In this document: one piece after another, positions 41,032-51,264 of the stretch
How the letters are laid out: every line of letters begins with the position of its first letter
How positions within the stretch are numbered: the first letter of the stretch is position 1
DNA from: Planctomycetota bacterium
Lineage (GTDB): Bacteria > Planctomycetota > GCA-002687715 > DRQF01
DNA length: 64,000 bases
Assembly: GCA_020639295.1 (NCBI GenBank)
Contig: JACKGY010000007.1
Span: 367,287 to 431,286 of the forward strand
Direction: 5' to 3'
The notes under the pieces: model-generated
What the model was told of the DNA's origin: nothing
The model's input: the letters and a program-made list of their open reading frames with translations, nothing else
The model's database searches: none
Position numbers and translations under genes: made by a program

Positions 41032-44000
41032 TCAGTCCTTCTTCTTGTCCTTCTTGCCACCCAGGACGTCGATCAGGCCGCCGAGAGGATTCTTCGGCTT
41101 CTCCTCCTCGCCGGTCTTCGGGTCCTTCTTCTTCGGATCGAGGATGTCGTTCAGCCCCTTGCGGAGAGCGTCCTCGGCGCTGCGACGGATCAGCTCGGTG
41201 GGGTCGGGCAGCTTCGGCGACGGGCTGGTGACGGTGCCGCCCAGCCGCAAGGGCAGATAGCCGTCCGCCGCGACCAGGGCGACGAACTGCTGCCAGCGCG
41301 CCGGCTCCTTCGCGACCGGTTTCAGGCCCAGCTCGTAGTCGAGGCGTCCGTCGAGGAAGGTCGTACCGCCGAGCCGCAGGTCGACGACGCCGGTCTTGAT
41401 CTCCAGTCCGTCCTGGTGCAGGCCGCCGTTCTGAACCGTGAACTTCGTGACCAGGTCGTTGATCGCCAGGTCGGGATTGAAGCCGAGCGCCGCCCCGAGC
41501 ACGTCGAGGATCGGCGAGCTCTCGACCCGTCCCTGGCGGAGGCTGAGGCCGCCGCTACCGTTCAGGACCTTGCTGATCGCATCCCAGGTCGCGCCCTGAC
41601 CTCGCAGGTCCGCGTCGGCGTCGACCACGCCCGCGAACTCGACGCCGACGCCGGCGAAGATCGGGATGACCCGGGCGATCGCCGGCTGCCATTCCTTGAC
41701 CAGGCGCACGTCCTTGGCGCTGAAGCGGCTGCCGAACTGCGGTTCGGCGAGGGTCAGGTCGATGTCGCCGCCGAGCGCGACGGTGCCGCCGTTGAGCCGC
41801 GCCTCACCCTTCTCGATCTTGCCCTTGCCCTCGTTGATGGCGGCGGCGAGATCGAGCGCCGAGAGGTCGCAACCCTCGATGAACAGCGACGGCACCGTCA
41901 GCGCGAGCCGCCCGGTGCCATGTTCGAGCTTGCCGTCCCGGCTGCTCAGCTCGACCGCGACCTGTCCCTCACCCTGGCCCCGCGCGGCCGGGTCGACGAG
42001 GGTCAGGAACCGGCTCGCCAGCGCGGCCCAGTCGATCTTGCCGTCCAGCTTCAGCCGGGCGAGTCCGCCGGCCTCGCTCCAGTCGAGATCGCCGCGCAGA
42101 TCGGCCCCGCCCGCCTTGAACTCGCTGACCTGGAGGGCGGCCTCCTGGTTGACTGCGTCGTAGCGGCCCTTCGCTCGCAACGCGAGGGCACCGGCGTCGA
42201 CCATCGTCGCGCCTGCCGCGGCGCTCCTGGTCTGGAGCCGGGCGATCTTCAGGTCGAGGTCGAGGCCATCGTCGTCGAGGTCGCGGGCGAAGCGGAGATC
42301 GCCGCCGGAGAGACCGACCAGCGCCCCCTCGGCGGTCTGGTAGCGCCCCGAGGCGACCGCGAACGACAGGTTCTCGCGCCCGTCGACCCGCTCGAGCTTG
42401 CCGCTGCCGTCGACCGCCAGGGCCTTGTCGTCGACCCGCAGGCGGATCGGATCGATGCCGCGAGCGCCGAGCCCGAGGGCGAGGTCGAGATCGGTCCGAC
42501 CGAACTGGGCGGCAGTGAAGAAGGGGGCCAGGAGCTGGTCGAGCCGCGCCTTGCCGGCCAGCCGGACCGGGCCGGTGTAACCGAAGGCCGCGCTCGGATC
42601 GCTCGCGAGCTTGCAGTCGGCGGTGAGATCGAAGAGATCGCTCCTGGCGCTGAGCCGGATCGGACTCGCGGCCGCCTGGGCGAGGTCGTCCAGATCGAGG
42701 TCGAGCCGGGTGCGCCCCGGGCGCAGCCCTTCCTCGCCCAGCGGACCACCGCGCATGGCCAGGCCATCGGCGACCAGGCTGAGGACCAGGGCCTCCTTGC
42801 CCGACCGGCTGGTCACGTTGGCGACCAGGTCGGCGCGACCCTCGAGGTCGACGGGCAGGAGGTCGCCGGCCAGGGCGTCGAGCCGCTTCAGGTCGAGCGA
42901 GCCCACGACGGGACTCGGCTTGCCGCCGAAGTTCTCGAGGCGGTTGCCCTCGGCCAGGTAGCGCAGACCCTCGAGCCGGAGCTTGGCGAAGCTCGAGTCG
43001 AGGGCGACGAGATTCAGGTCGTAGCGGCCGTCGACCATGAGGACGTCATGATCGAGCCCGATGGTCTCGCCGCGGATGTCCGGGACCCCGGCACCGAGTT
43101 CGCGCGCGGCGAAGTCGGCGATCCGGTGACTGCCGCGCAGGCGCAGCTGATCGCCGTCACGCGCGAGTTCGCCCTTCAGCCGGAGCTTGCCCTCGATGCG
43201 GGGCAGGCCGGCGAAGAGCTTGGTGATCTCGGCGACGTCCAGCTCGCCCCCGAGCTGGAGGCCGCTCGCTCCTTCCGGACGCAGGTCGCCGGAGAGATCG
43301 ACCTTGCCGGCCGGCATCTCGATCGTCCCGGCCTCGACGCGGTAGCTGCCGATCGCCGGCATGGCCAGTCCGAGGACCACGCGGGCCAGCTCGAGCGGCG
43401 CCTGCTGCCGGGGCAGACCGCTGATGCTGAGCGAAGCGAGATCGAGATCGAAGCGTCCGGCGGTGCCCGATGCCGAGTAGTTGAGGTCGTTGCCGATCTT
43501 CGCCCTGGCGAGGCCGATCCGATTGGCCTCCTGCCGGGCCGCCAGGCCTTCGACCTCGACCCGCCCCTCGAGGTCGAGCGCGCCGCCGGCCCAGGTGAAC
43601 GTCTGGTCGAGCGCGAGCCGGCCGCCGTCGATGACCACGAGCTGCTCGAGACCACGGGCGAAGCGGGCCAGATCGGCGCCGCTCATGGCGATCTTGCCCG
43701 AGGCCCGGATCGCGTCGGCGGCGAGAACCCGGCCGGCACCGAAGATCGTGGCCTCGACCTCGGCCGCGAGCCCCTCGGGACCGGACAGATGGGCGCGGGC
43801 GGCCTCGTCGCGCGCGCTGCTGAAGTCGATCGTCAGGTCGGCGAGTTCGATCGGGGCGCCCAGGGCCTCGTCCTCGTAGATCACACGCAGACCGCTGAGC
43901 TTGCCGGCGATACGGAACTCCGGCAGCTCGCCCCCGCCCTCCTCCTCCCCGGACTTCGGCCCCGGCTTCATGACGTCGGTCCAGTCGATCCCCCGCTCGT

Positions 44001-44361
44001 CGCGTCGAACGCGCAGGGTGACGCCCTGCAGCGCGAGATCCTCGATCAGATAGCGACCGGAGAGCGCGGCCATCAGGTCGACGGAGGCGCGGGCCTCCTC
44101 GATCGCGAGGGCCGGGTCCTTAGCCCCGGTCCGGTGCAGCTCGACCCCACCGAGTTCGAGGCCGCTGGTCCAGCCGAAGGAGAATTCGGCCAGCTCGAGG
44201 CGGCCGTCGAGTCGCTCGTTGGCGGCGGCGACGATCCGATCGCGGATCAGGCCCGAGAAGAGCGTCGGGGCCAGGGCCACCAGGGCCACGAGGAGGACCA
44301 GGAAGACGAGGAGGAAGCGGAACAGGCGCTTCAGGACGGAGGGTTTGCCGGGGGTGGTCAT
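41032..44361 (-). CDS. AsmA-family protein
   Basis: 1109 residues. One N-terminal membrane helix (about 15-33) and then long beta-rich repeats characteristic of AsmA/TamB-like bridge proteins: FSFGWTSGLELGGVEL and ALAIEEARASVDLMAALSGR near the start, and VQNGGLHQDGLEIKTGVVDL with FLDGRLDYELGLKPV near the end. Such proteins span the space between inner and outer membranes and are thought to carry lipids. A Lys-rich tail (KKKDPKTGEEEKPKN) follows. AAGGA precedes the ATG. At 1109 residues it is larger than E. coli AsmA (about 617). Lipid transport is inferred from the family. Confidence 0.8.
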   Translation of the reverse strand: MTTPGKPSVLKRLFRFLLVFLVLLVALVALAPTLFSGLIRDRIVAAANERLDGRLELAEFSFGWTSGLELGGVELHRTGAKDPALAIEEARASVDLMAALSGRYLIEDLALQGVTLRVRRDERGIDWTDVMKPGPKSGEEEGGGELPEFRIAGKLSGLRVIYEDEALGAPIELADLTIDFSSARDEAARAHLSGPEGLAAEVEATIFGAGRVLAADAIRASGKIAMSGADLARFARGLEQLVVIDGGRLALDQTFTWAGGALDLEGRVEVEGLAARQEANRIGLARAKIGNDLNYSASGTAGRFDLDLASLSISGLPRQQAPLELARVVLGLAMPAIGSYRVEAGTIEMPAGKVDLSGDLRPEGASGLQLGGELDVAEITKLFAGLPRIEGKLRLKGELARDGDQLRLRGSHRIADFAARELGAGVPDIRGETIGLDHDVLMVDGRYDLNLVALDSSFAKLRLEGLRYLAEGNRLENFGGKPSPVVGSLDLKRLDALAGDLLPVDLEGRADLVANVTSRSGKEALVLSLVADGLAMRGGPLGEEGLRPGRTRLDLDLDDLAQAAASPIRLSARSDLFDLTADCKLASDPSAAFGYTGPVRLAGKARLDQLLAPFFTAAQFGRTDLDLALGLGARGIDPIRLRVDDKALAVDGSGKLERVDGRENLSFAVASGRYQTAEGALVGLSGGDLRFARDLDDDGLDLDLKIARLQTRSAAAGATMVDAGALALRAKGRYDAVNQEAALQVSEFKAGGADLRGDLDWSEAGGLARLKLDGKIDWAALASRFLTLVDPAARGQGEGQVAVELSSRDGKLEHGTGRLALTVPSLFIEGCDLSALDLAAAINEGKGKIEKGEARLNGGTVALGGDIDLTLAEPQFGSRFSAKDVRLVKEWQPAIARVIPIFAGVGVEFAGVVDADADLRGQGATWDAISKVLNGSGGLSLRQGRVESSPILDVLGAALGFNPDLAINDLVTKFTVQNGGLHQDGLEIKTGVVDLRLGGTTFLDGRLDYELGLKPVAKEPARWQQFVALVAADGYLPLRLGGTVTSPSPKLPDPTELIRRSAEDALRKGLNDILDPKKKDPKTGEEEKPKNPLGGLIDVLGGKKDKKKD

Positions 44362-44584
44362 GCTTCAGTCCTTTTCGGGCAGCGAGGGCCGGGCGGTCCC
44401 GGCGCGGAGGGCGAACCGGAGAACGGCCGCCACACGATTGTTACGCTCGCCGCGGCGCGGGACCAACCACAACCCCGAGGATAGACTCCGGCCGGGCGGG
44501 GAGCAGCTTCGAGCGAGAATTTGTCGGGCGGCCCGGTCTTTGCTGATGCTTCACGTCATGTCGTCCGCTTTGAGGAGTCGAACC

Positions 44585-45022
44585 ATGCCTCTCCATCGCA
44601 TCTGCGAACGAGACGTCGACGTCGCGCGCCCGAGCGAGACCGTCGTGGCGCTGGCGACCCGCCTGCACCAGCGCAACGTCGGCTGCCTGGTGGTCGTGGA
44701 CGAGGACCGCCGGCCGATCGGCGTGATCACCGACCGCGACCTGGTGATCCGGGTCCTGGCGCGCGGACTCGATCCGAGCCGGACCCAGGCCGAGGAGATC
44801 ATGTCCACGGAGCTCGCCACGATCGACATAGGCGCCAGCAACGACGGCGTCCTGGAGGTCATGCGCGCCAACGGCGTCCGGCGCCTGCCCGTCGTCGGCG
44901 AGGATGGCCGCCTGGCCGGCGTCGTGAGCATCGACGACATCCTGGTCTGCCACGCCGACCAGATGGTGGCCGTCGGCTCGGTCCTCGAGGGCGAAGGCCC
45001 ACGCCGCCTCGCCCAGGGCTGA
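44585..45022 (+). CDS. Tandem CBS-domain protein
   Basis: 145 residues. Two CBS motifs: ARPSETVVALATRLHQRNVG then GVITDRDLVIRVL, and DIGASNDGVLEVMRANGVRR then VVSIDDIL. The ATG at 44585 has a clear GAGGAG nine bases upstream. It is distinct from the CBS protein at 40444. No catalytic domain. Nucleotide sensing is the likely role; the partner is unknown. Confidence 0.9.
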   Translation: MPLHRICERDVDVARPSETVVALATRLHQRNVGCLVVVDEDRRPIGVITDRDLVIRVLARGLDPSRTQAEEIMSTELATIDIGASNDGVLEVMRANGVRRLPVVGEDGRLAGVVSIDDILVCHADQMVAVGSVLEGEGPRRLAQG

Positions 45023-45062
45023 ACCGCTCCCGATGACGCCTGCCGGCCCGCGCCTCGCGGCG

Positions 45063-45068
45063 TATAAT
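45063..45068 (+). promoter_or_regulatory. -10 element TATAAT for the helicase/polyphosphate operon
   Basis: Perfect TATAAT, 49 bases before the helicase ATG, in a very GC-rich context. It predicts a leader of about 43 bases. No -35 is convincing. Confidence 0.5.
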
Positions 45069-45117
45069 CCCGGGCCCGGCCGTCGGCGTCGGGGAGTCGC
45101 CTTCAGGATCAGCGAGA

Positions 45118-48100
45118 ATGCAGGACCAGGACCAGCCGCGGCCGAGCGCCCTCGATCCCGAACCCGATGCCGCTGCGCGGATCGCCCCGCCCGAGCCGCG
45201 TGACTGGGAAAACTGTCCCATCGACCTGGAGATCGACCACGATCGCCGGGTCAACTTCGCGATGCAGCAGAACGACGTCCCGGTGATCAAGCGCCTGCGC
45301 CTGATCAACCGCGGCGACGAGGCGGTCGACGACATCGTCCTCGGCCTGCGGATCGCGGGCGACGTCTCGGAGGAGAAGCGGCTGCGCATCGATCGGCTGC
45401 CGCCCGGCGGCGAGTTCCTCCTCGAGCGTCTCGACCTCGACCTCGACCCGCGCAGCCTGGCGGCGCGGACCGAACGCGAGAAGACGCGGCTCGAGATCCA
45501 GCTCACCAGCGGCGACCGCTGCCGGCAGATCCAGGCGCCGATCGAGATCCTGGCCCACAACGAGTGGGCCGGCGCCGGCTCGCTGCCGGAGATGATCGCC
45601 GCCTTCATCCAGCCCAATCACCCCGGGATCGACGGTCTGCTCGCGGCGGCCCAGCGACTGCTCGCGACCCGCGACGGCTCCGGCAACATCGAGGGCTACC
45701 AGTCGGGCTCTCCCGAGCGGGCCCTGCGTGAGATGCGGGCCATCTACGATGCCCTGGCCGCCCAGGAGATCTCCTACGTCGGCGTCGCGGCCAGCTTCGA
45801 GGAGCAGGGCCAGAAGGTCCGGCTGCCGGGGGCGGTCTTCGAGCACCGGCTCGGCAACTGCCTCGACCTCAGCCTTCTGCTGGCCGCCGCCTTCGAGCAG
45901 GCCGGCTTCAACCCGCTGGTCGTGCTGGTCAAGGGCCACGCCTTCATCGCCGCCTGGACCGGCGAGCTCAACTATCCGGAGCCGACCATCGACGACGCCG
46001 CCCGTCTGCGCAAGCGGATCGACCTCGGCGACCTGCTCGTCATCGAGTCGACCATGGTGACGCAGAAGAGCGGCCACGACTTCGAACGCGCCCGCGCCGA
46101 GGCACGCCGCCATCTCGAGCGCGACGAGGACTTCATCCTGGCGATCGACATCGCCTGTGCCCGACGCCTGAAGATCAGGCCGCTGCCGGCGCGCCTCGAT
46201 CTGCCGCGGCGCGAGGAGGAGCTCGATGCCACGCAGCTCCTCGACACCGGCGTCATCCGCACGCTCGGTCTCGACGAGGTCCCGGAAGCCGAGGCCGACG
46301 AGGACCTGGTCGCGGAGATGACCGGAACGGCGCCGGCCGGACCGGAGCCGGTCGCCGGACGCGGTCGCCGCGAGACCCGCCTCGACCGCTGGAAGCGCCG
46401 CCTGCTCGACCTCTCCCTGCGCAACCGCCTGCTCAACTTCCGCGCCACCAAGAAGACCCTCGCCCTGAGCGTGCCCGACGCGGCCGCGCTCGAGGACCGA
46501 CTGGCCGAGGGCGGCGAATTCAGCCTCCTGCCCCGTCCCGCCCTCGCCGACGAGAGCAGCCCACGCGACCTCGCGGTGATGACCGAACGCATGCAGGAGG
46601 ATGCCCTGCGCTCCTTCCTGGTCGAGGAGATGCGCGCCGGTCGCCTGCACGGCGAGCTGGGCGCGGAGGAGCACGAGCGTCGCCTGGTCGAGATCCAGCG
46701 GGCGGCTCGTAGCGACCTCGAGGAGACCGGCGCCAACACGCTGCATCTCGCGCTCGGCTTCCTCTCCTGGTACGAGACCGAAAGCAGCGACCAGGAACGC
46801 CGGGCGCCGATCCTGATGCTCCCGGTCGAGCTGCTGCGTCGCTCCGCGCGCAGCGAGTTCCGCCTCCGTCTCGCCGAGGACGAGGCCCGGATCAACGTGA
46901 CCCTGCTCGAAAAGCTCCGCCGCGACCATCAGCTCGAGATCGAGGGGCTCGACGAGCTGCCGGTCGACGACAGCGGCCTCGACATCGAGGCCATCTTCCG
47001 CCGGGTCCGGGCGGCGATCGTCGACCTGCCGCGCTGGGACCTGATCGAGAGCAGCGCGCTCGGTCTGTTCTCCTTCAACAAGTTCCTGATGTGGCAGGAT
47101 CTCGAGCTGCACGCGGAGTCGCTCAAGGGCAGCCCGATCGTCCGCCACCTGGTCGATCAGCCTGGCCGGAGCTTCGAACCCGAGGCCGACTACGGCGACG
47201 CCCTCGACCTCGACCGCGACCTGCCGCCCCAGGAGGTCTTCTGCCCGCTCGACGCCGACTCCTCGCAGCTCGCGGCGGTGGTCGCGGCGAGCTCCGGGCG
47301 CAGCTTCGTGCTCCAGGGCCCGCCCGGCACCGGCAAGTCGCAGACCATCGCCAACCTGATCGCGCAGGCCCTGGCCAAGGGACTGCGGGTCCTCTTCGTC
47401 GCCGAGAAGATGGCCGCCCTCGACGTCGTCCACGCCCGGCTCTCGCGCATCGGCCTGGCCGGCGCCTGCCTCGAGCTGCACTCCAACAAGAGCTCGAAGC
47501 GCCACGTCTTGGAACAGCTCCGCCAGGCGATCGAGGAGACGGGCACGCAGGCACCCGCGGACTGGGAACGCCGCTGCGTCGATCTCGCCGGCCGCCGCGC
47601 GGCCCTGAACGCCTACGTCGCCGAGATCCACCGCCGGCATGAACCCGGATCGTCGATCTTCGACGCCACGGCCCGGTTGATCGCGATGCGCGCCCGCGAT
47701 CGCGTCGAGCTGGGCGAGGGACTCGACCGCGATCTCGAAGGCGCGGCCTTCCAGGAGCGGCGCGAACTCGCGGCGGCCCTGGGCGCCGCGACGACCGAGC
47801 TGGACGACCTCGCCACACATCCGCTGCGCGGTCTGGGGCGCGGCGACTGGACGCCGAGGCTCGGCCGCGAGATCGGCGACGCCCTCGATGCGCTCGAGGC
47901 CGCCGCCGAGGAGTGGCGCCAGGCCCTGGTCTCCGCGGCCACGCTGCTCGAACTCGAGGAGACCGCCGCGGCGAGCCTCGACCGCTCGGACATCGGGGCA
48001 CTCGTGGCCATCCTCCGTCTGGTCCTCGACTGCCCCGGCGCCGAGCGCGACCTGCTCGTGGAGCCGGACTTCGAGCGTCAGGTCCAGGCCTTGCGCGCCG

Positions 48101-51100
48101 CGATCGCCCGCGGCCTGGCCCGGGACGAGCTGCGCGCCGAGCTGCTGCGGCGCTGGCAGGAAGGCATGCTCACCGCCGACCCGGGGCCGCAGCTCGACGC
48201 CCTCCAGCGGGCCCGCGAGTCGTTCTGGCCCCTGTCCCGCATCCGCTCCTTCCTGGTCCGTCGCGGCCTGCGCGCCCAGGCTCGAGGCCGCCTGCCCGAC
48301 GACGACAGCCTGATCGCCGACCTGCAGCGACTCCGGAAGCTGCGCGAAGAGGACATGCTGCTCGCGGCTCCCGGCTCCGACGAGGCCCACTTCTTCGGCC
48401 GTCACTGGCGCGCCGGCCGGGCCGACTGGAAGCAGCTCGCCGCCGTCCTCGACTGGGCCGGCCGCTTCCGCTCGGCCTGGAGCGAGTTGGCGGCGGTGGA
48501 GTCGACGAACCTCAGGGAGCGTCTGCTCGCCCTGGTGACTCGCGACCGCGAGCTGGTCCTGGCGGGCAACCCGCGGCGCCGCCTCCTGGAACGCATGGTC
48601 GCCGCTGGCGACGGCCTCGACCGCCGGCTCGGCGACTTCGAGTCGCTGACCGAATTCGACTCCGAGGAGGGCCTCGACCCCGAGGCCGAGGGTCTGGTGG
48701 CGGCGGTCGACCGGCTCGCCGGCCGTCTGCGCGCCGGCCTGCGCGATCTCAAGCCCTGGTGCCACTGGGCGCGCCTGCGCCGGGAAGGCGCGGAACGTGG
48801 CCTCGGACCGCTCGCCCTGGCGCTCGCCCGCGGCCGCATCGCCCCGGACGAGGCCGCCGAGGTCTTCGAGAAGAGCTACCTCGAGGCCTGGCTCGACCGC
48901 CGCCTCGAGGCGAGCGACCTCCTCCTCCGCTTCTCGAGCCGCGAGCACGAGCGTCTGATCGAGAGCTTCCGCGCCCTCGACCGCCAGCACATGGATCTCG
49001 CTCGCGACGAGCTGCGGGCACGGATCGCGGCCCGGGCGCCCGGCTTCGAACGGCAGGTGTCGGCTCGATCGGAGGTCGGCATCCTGCAACGGCAGCTGAA
49101 ACTGAAGCGGCGCCACCTGCCGATCCGCAAGCTCTTCGAGAGTCTGCCGGAGCTGCTGCCGCGGCTGAAGCCCTGCCTGCTGATGAGTCCGCTCAGCGTC
49201 GCCCAGTACCTGGGCCCCGACTTCCCCCGCGCCGATCTGGTCATCTTCGACGAGGCCTCGCAGATCCCGGTCTGGGACGCGATCGGCGCCCTGGCACGTG
49301 GCCGGGCGGCGGTGGTGGTGGGCGATTCACGCCAGCTGCCGCCGACCAGCTTCTTCGAGCGCGCGGGCGAGGAGGAAGTCGACGAGGAGATGGTCGAGGA
49401 GCTGGAGTCGATCCTCGATGAATGCGAGGCCGGTGGGCTCAAGTCCCTGCGCCTCCTGTGGCACTACCGGAGCCGGCACGAGGGCCTGATCGCCTTCTCG
49501 AACCATCACTACTACGACGGCCGGCTGCAGACCTTCCCCTCGCCGGCCGGCCAGGAGAGCGCTCGCGGCGTCGCCCTGGTGCCGGTCGCGGGCTGCTACG
49601 ACCGCTCCGACACCGCCACCAACGAAGCCGAGGCCCGCGCCGTCGTCGCCGAGCTGATCCGGCGCCTCGAGACTCCGGGCGAGAGCCGGAGCATCGGTGT
49701 CGTGGCCTTCAGCAAGGCGCAGCAGGACCTGATCCTCGACCTGCTCGACCAGGCGCGGCGCGAACGCGCCGAGATCGACCTGATCCTGGCCGAGGAGAGC
49801 GAGGAGCCGATCTTCGTCAAGAACCTCGAGAACGTTCAGGGCGACGAGCGCGATCTGATCCTGTTCTCGATCTGCTACGGCCCCGACGCCCAGGGCAAGC
49901 TGTCGATGAACTTCGGCCCGCTCAATCGCGAGGGTGGCGAACGCCGGCTCAACGTCGCGATCACCCGGGCCCGGCGCGAGCTCCTGGTCTTCGCCTCGCT
50001 CCGGCCCGAGCAGATCGACCTGGCCCGGTCGCAGGCCCTGGGTGTCGGCCATCTCAAGTCCTTCCTCGAGTACGCCGAACGCGGACCGCGCGCGCTCGGC
50101 GACCAGGTCGTGGCCGGCCATGGCCGGCGCAGCGCCCGGCCCTTCGAGGACGCGGTGGCGGAGGCCCTCGAGGCCCGCGGTTTCCAGGTGGATCGCAACC
50201 TCGGCTGCTCGAGCTTCCGCATCGACGTCGCCGTCCGGGACCCGCGCGCCCCCGAGCGCCACCTGCTCGGTCTCCTCGGCGACGGCCTGGCCTATCGCGA
50301 CGCCGCCAGCGCCCGCGATCGCGACCGCATCCGCGAGGGGGTTCTCGGCGCGCTCGGCTGGCGGCTGGCGCGGATCTGGTCGCAGGACTGGTACCAGGAC
50401 CCCGAGCGCGAGCTGGGGCGTCTCTTGGCGCGGATCGAGGCCCTCCTCGTGCCCGAGCCGACCGGCACGACGGCCGCGGACGAGCCGGCCGCGGTGCCGG
50501 ACCCCGAGGAGGCGCCAGCCGACGACCCGCAGGCCGACGCCGTGACCGACGCGGCGCTCGACCCGCCGACCGCCGCCACCACGGAGCCGGTCGAGCCGCC
50601 GGCCCTGGTTCCGATCGAACCCGAAGCCGTCCCCGAAGCCGATGACGGACCGGAGGGGCCGGAGCCGGAGCGGCTCCAGAATCCCGCTCCGGCCGCGGCG
50701 AGGAACGAGTACGTCGAGACCCCGCTCAAGCTTCGCCAGCTCGATCTCGACGAGGCCCGCGCCTCGAGCATGGTGGACGAGATGATGCTGGCCGTGGTCG
50801 AGGCCGAGTGGCCGGTGCATCACGAACTGGTGATCCGCCGGGTCGCCCGCGCCGCCGGCATCGAGCGCATCACCCACAAGGTCAAGCGGATCTTCGGCGA
50901 GCGCCTGCAGGCGCTGGAGGACGCCGCGCGGCTCGGCCGCGACCAGGATTTCCTCTTCGCCGCCGGCCGTGGCGCCGACGACGTGTCGAGCTTCCGCTTG
51001 GCACCCGAGCGGGGCTCGCCGCGCGACGCCGAGCACATCCACCCGGCCGAGATCGCCCTGGCCGCCGCGGAGGTCATCGCCAGCCAGATCGCGCTGCCGG

Positions 51101-51264
51101 CGGACGAGCTCCTGCGCGAGATCTCGCGGGTCCTCGGCTACAGCCGCACCAGCGCCCGGATGCTCCGCTACCTCCAGGCGGGCGTCGACCTGCTCGCCGC
51201 GCGCGGCGGCTGCATCATCGACGAGGACAGCGTGCGTCTGCCGCGGGACGAGGACGCCTCATGA
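45118..51264 (+). CDS. DUF4011-type superfamily 1 helicase with nuclease-like and DUF3320 domains
   Basis: 2048 residues. N-terminal part with a transglutaminase-like segment (LGNCLDLSLLLAA, Cys248; VKGHAFIAAW, His274). DUF4011 follows at about 420-650 (RLDRWKRRLLDLSLRNRLLN). Helicase core: Walker A GPPGTGKS (734-741), DEAS (1378-1381), and NVAITRARRELLVF. A Vsr/MTES_1575-type nuclease-like domain is at about 1668-1770, then a Pro/Ala linker and DUF3320 at about 1860-2048. The normal acidic residue of the nuclease (family GIECDG) reads GLLGDG here, so cleavage may be lost. Related proteins have been tied to phage defence. The stop overlaps the next ATG. Confidence 0.85.
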   Translation: MQDQDQPRPSALDPEPDAAARIAPPEPRDWENCPIDLEIDHDRRVNFAMQQNDVPVIKRLRLINRGDEAVDDIVLGLRIAGDVSEEKRLRIDRLPPGGEFLLERLDLDLDPRSLAARTEREKTRLEIQLTSGDRCRQIQAPIEILAHNEWAGAGSLPEMIAAFIQPNHPGIDGLLAAAQRLLATRDGSGNIEGYQSGSPERALREMRAIYDALAAQEISYVGVAASFEEQGQKVRLPGAVFEHRLGNCLDLSLLLAAAFEQAGFNPLVVLVKGHAFIAAWTGELNYPEPTIDDAARLRKRIDLGDLLVIESTMVTQKSGHDFERARAEARRHLERDEDFILAIDIACARRLKIRPLPARLDLPRREEELDATQLLDTGVIRTLGLDEVPEAEADEDLVAEMTGTAPAGPEPVAGRGRRETRLDRWKRRLLDLSLRNRLLNFRATKKTLALSVPDAAALEDRLAEGGEFSLLPRPALADESSPRDLAVMTERMQEDALRSFLVEEMRAGRLHGELGAEEHERRLVEIQRAARSDLEETGANTLHLALGFLSWYETESSDQERRAPILMLPVELLRRSARSEFRLRLAEDEARINVTLLEKLRRDHQLEIEGLDELPVDDSGLDIEAIFRRVRAAIVDLPRWDLIESSALGLFSFNKFLMWQDLELHAESLKGSPIVRHLVDQPGRSFEPEADYGDALDLDRDLPPQEVFCPLDADSSQLAAVVAASSGRSFVLQGPPGTGKSQTIANLIAQALAKGLRVLFVAEKMAALDVVHARLSRIGLAGACLELHSNKSSKRHVLEQLRQAIEETGTQAPADWERRCVDLAGRRAALNAYVAEIHRRHEPGSSIFDATARLIAMRARDRVELGEGLDRDLEGAAFQERRELAAALGAATTELDDLATHPLRGLGRGDWTPRLGREIGDALDALEAAAEEWRQALVSAATLLELEETAAASLDRSDIGALVAILRLVLDCPGAERDLLVEPDFERQVQALRAAIARGLARDELRAELLRRWQEGMLTADPGPQLDALQRARESFWPLSRIRSFLVRRGLRAQARGRLPDDDSLIADLQRLRKLREEDMLLAAPGSDEAHFFGRHWRAGRADWKQLAAVLDWAGRFRSAWSELAAVESTNLRERLLALVTRDRELVLAGNPRRRLLERMVAAGDGLDRRLGDFESLTEFDSEEGLDPEAEGLVAAVDRLAGRLRAGLRDLKPWCHWARLRREGAERGLGPLALALARGRIAPDEAAEVFEKSYLEAWLDRRLEASDLLLRFSSREHERLIESFRALDRQHMDLARDELRARIAARAPGFERQVSARSEVGILQRQLKLKRRHLPIRKLFESLPELLPRLKPCLLMSPLSVAQYLGPDFPRADLVIFDEASQIPVWDAIGALARGRAAVVVGDSRQLPPTSFFERAGEEEVDEEMVEELESILDECEAGGLKSLRLLWHYRSRHEGLIAFSNHHYYDGRLQTFPSPAGQESARGVALVPVAGCYDRSDTATNEAEARAVVAELIRRLETPGESRSIGVVAFSKAQQDLILDLLDQARRERAEIDLILAEESEEPIFVKNLENVQGDERDLILFSICYGPDAQGKLSMNFGPLNREGGERRLNVAITRARRELLVFASLRPEQIDLARSQALGVGHLKSFLEYAERGPRALGDQVVAGHGRRSARPFEDAVAEALEARGFQVDRNLGCSSFRIDVAVRDPRAPERHLLGLLGDGLAYRDAASARDRDRIREGVLGALGWRLARIWSQDWYQDPERELGRLLARIEALLVPEPTGTTAADEPAAVPDPEEAPADDPQADAVTDAALDPPTAATTEPVEPPALVPIEPEAVPEADDGPEGPEPERLQNPAPAAARNEYVETPLKLRQLDLDEARASSMVDEMMLAVVEAEWPVHHELVIRRVARAAGIERITHKVKRIFGERLQALEDAARLGRDQDFLFAAGRGADDVSSFRLAPERGSPRDAEHIHPAEIALAAAEVIASQIALPADELLREISRVLGYSRTSARMLRYLQAGVDLLAARGGCIIDEDSVRLPRDEDAS

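Noticed and set aside
40540..44484. 1314-codon open frame on the plus strand opposite the AsmA-like, CBS and radical SAM genes
   Set aside because: It crosses real genes and intergenic regions without respecting boundaries and has no recognisable domain.
45109..49116. 1335-codon open frame on the minus strand opposite the helicase gene
   Set aside because: GC-rich third positions keep antisense frames open. The translation is low-complexity Ala/Gly/Arg/Glu/Gln with no family motif, while the plus strand shows conserved helicase motifs throughout.
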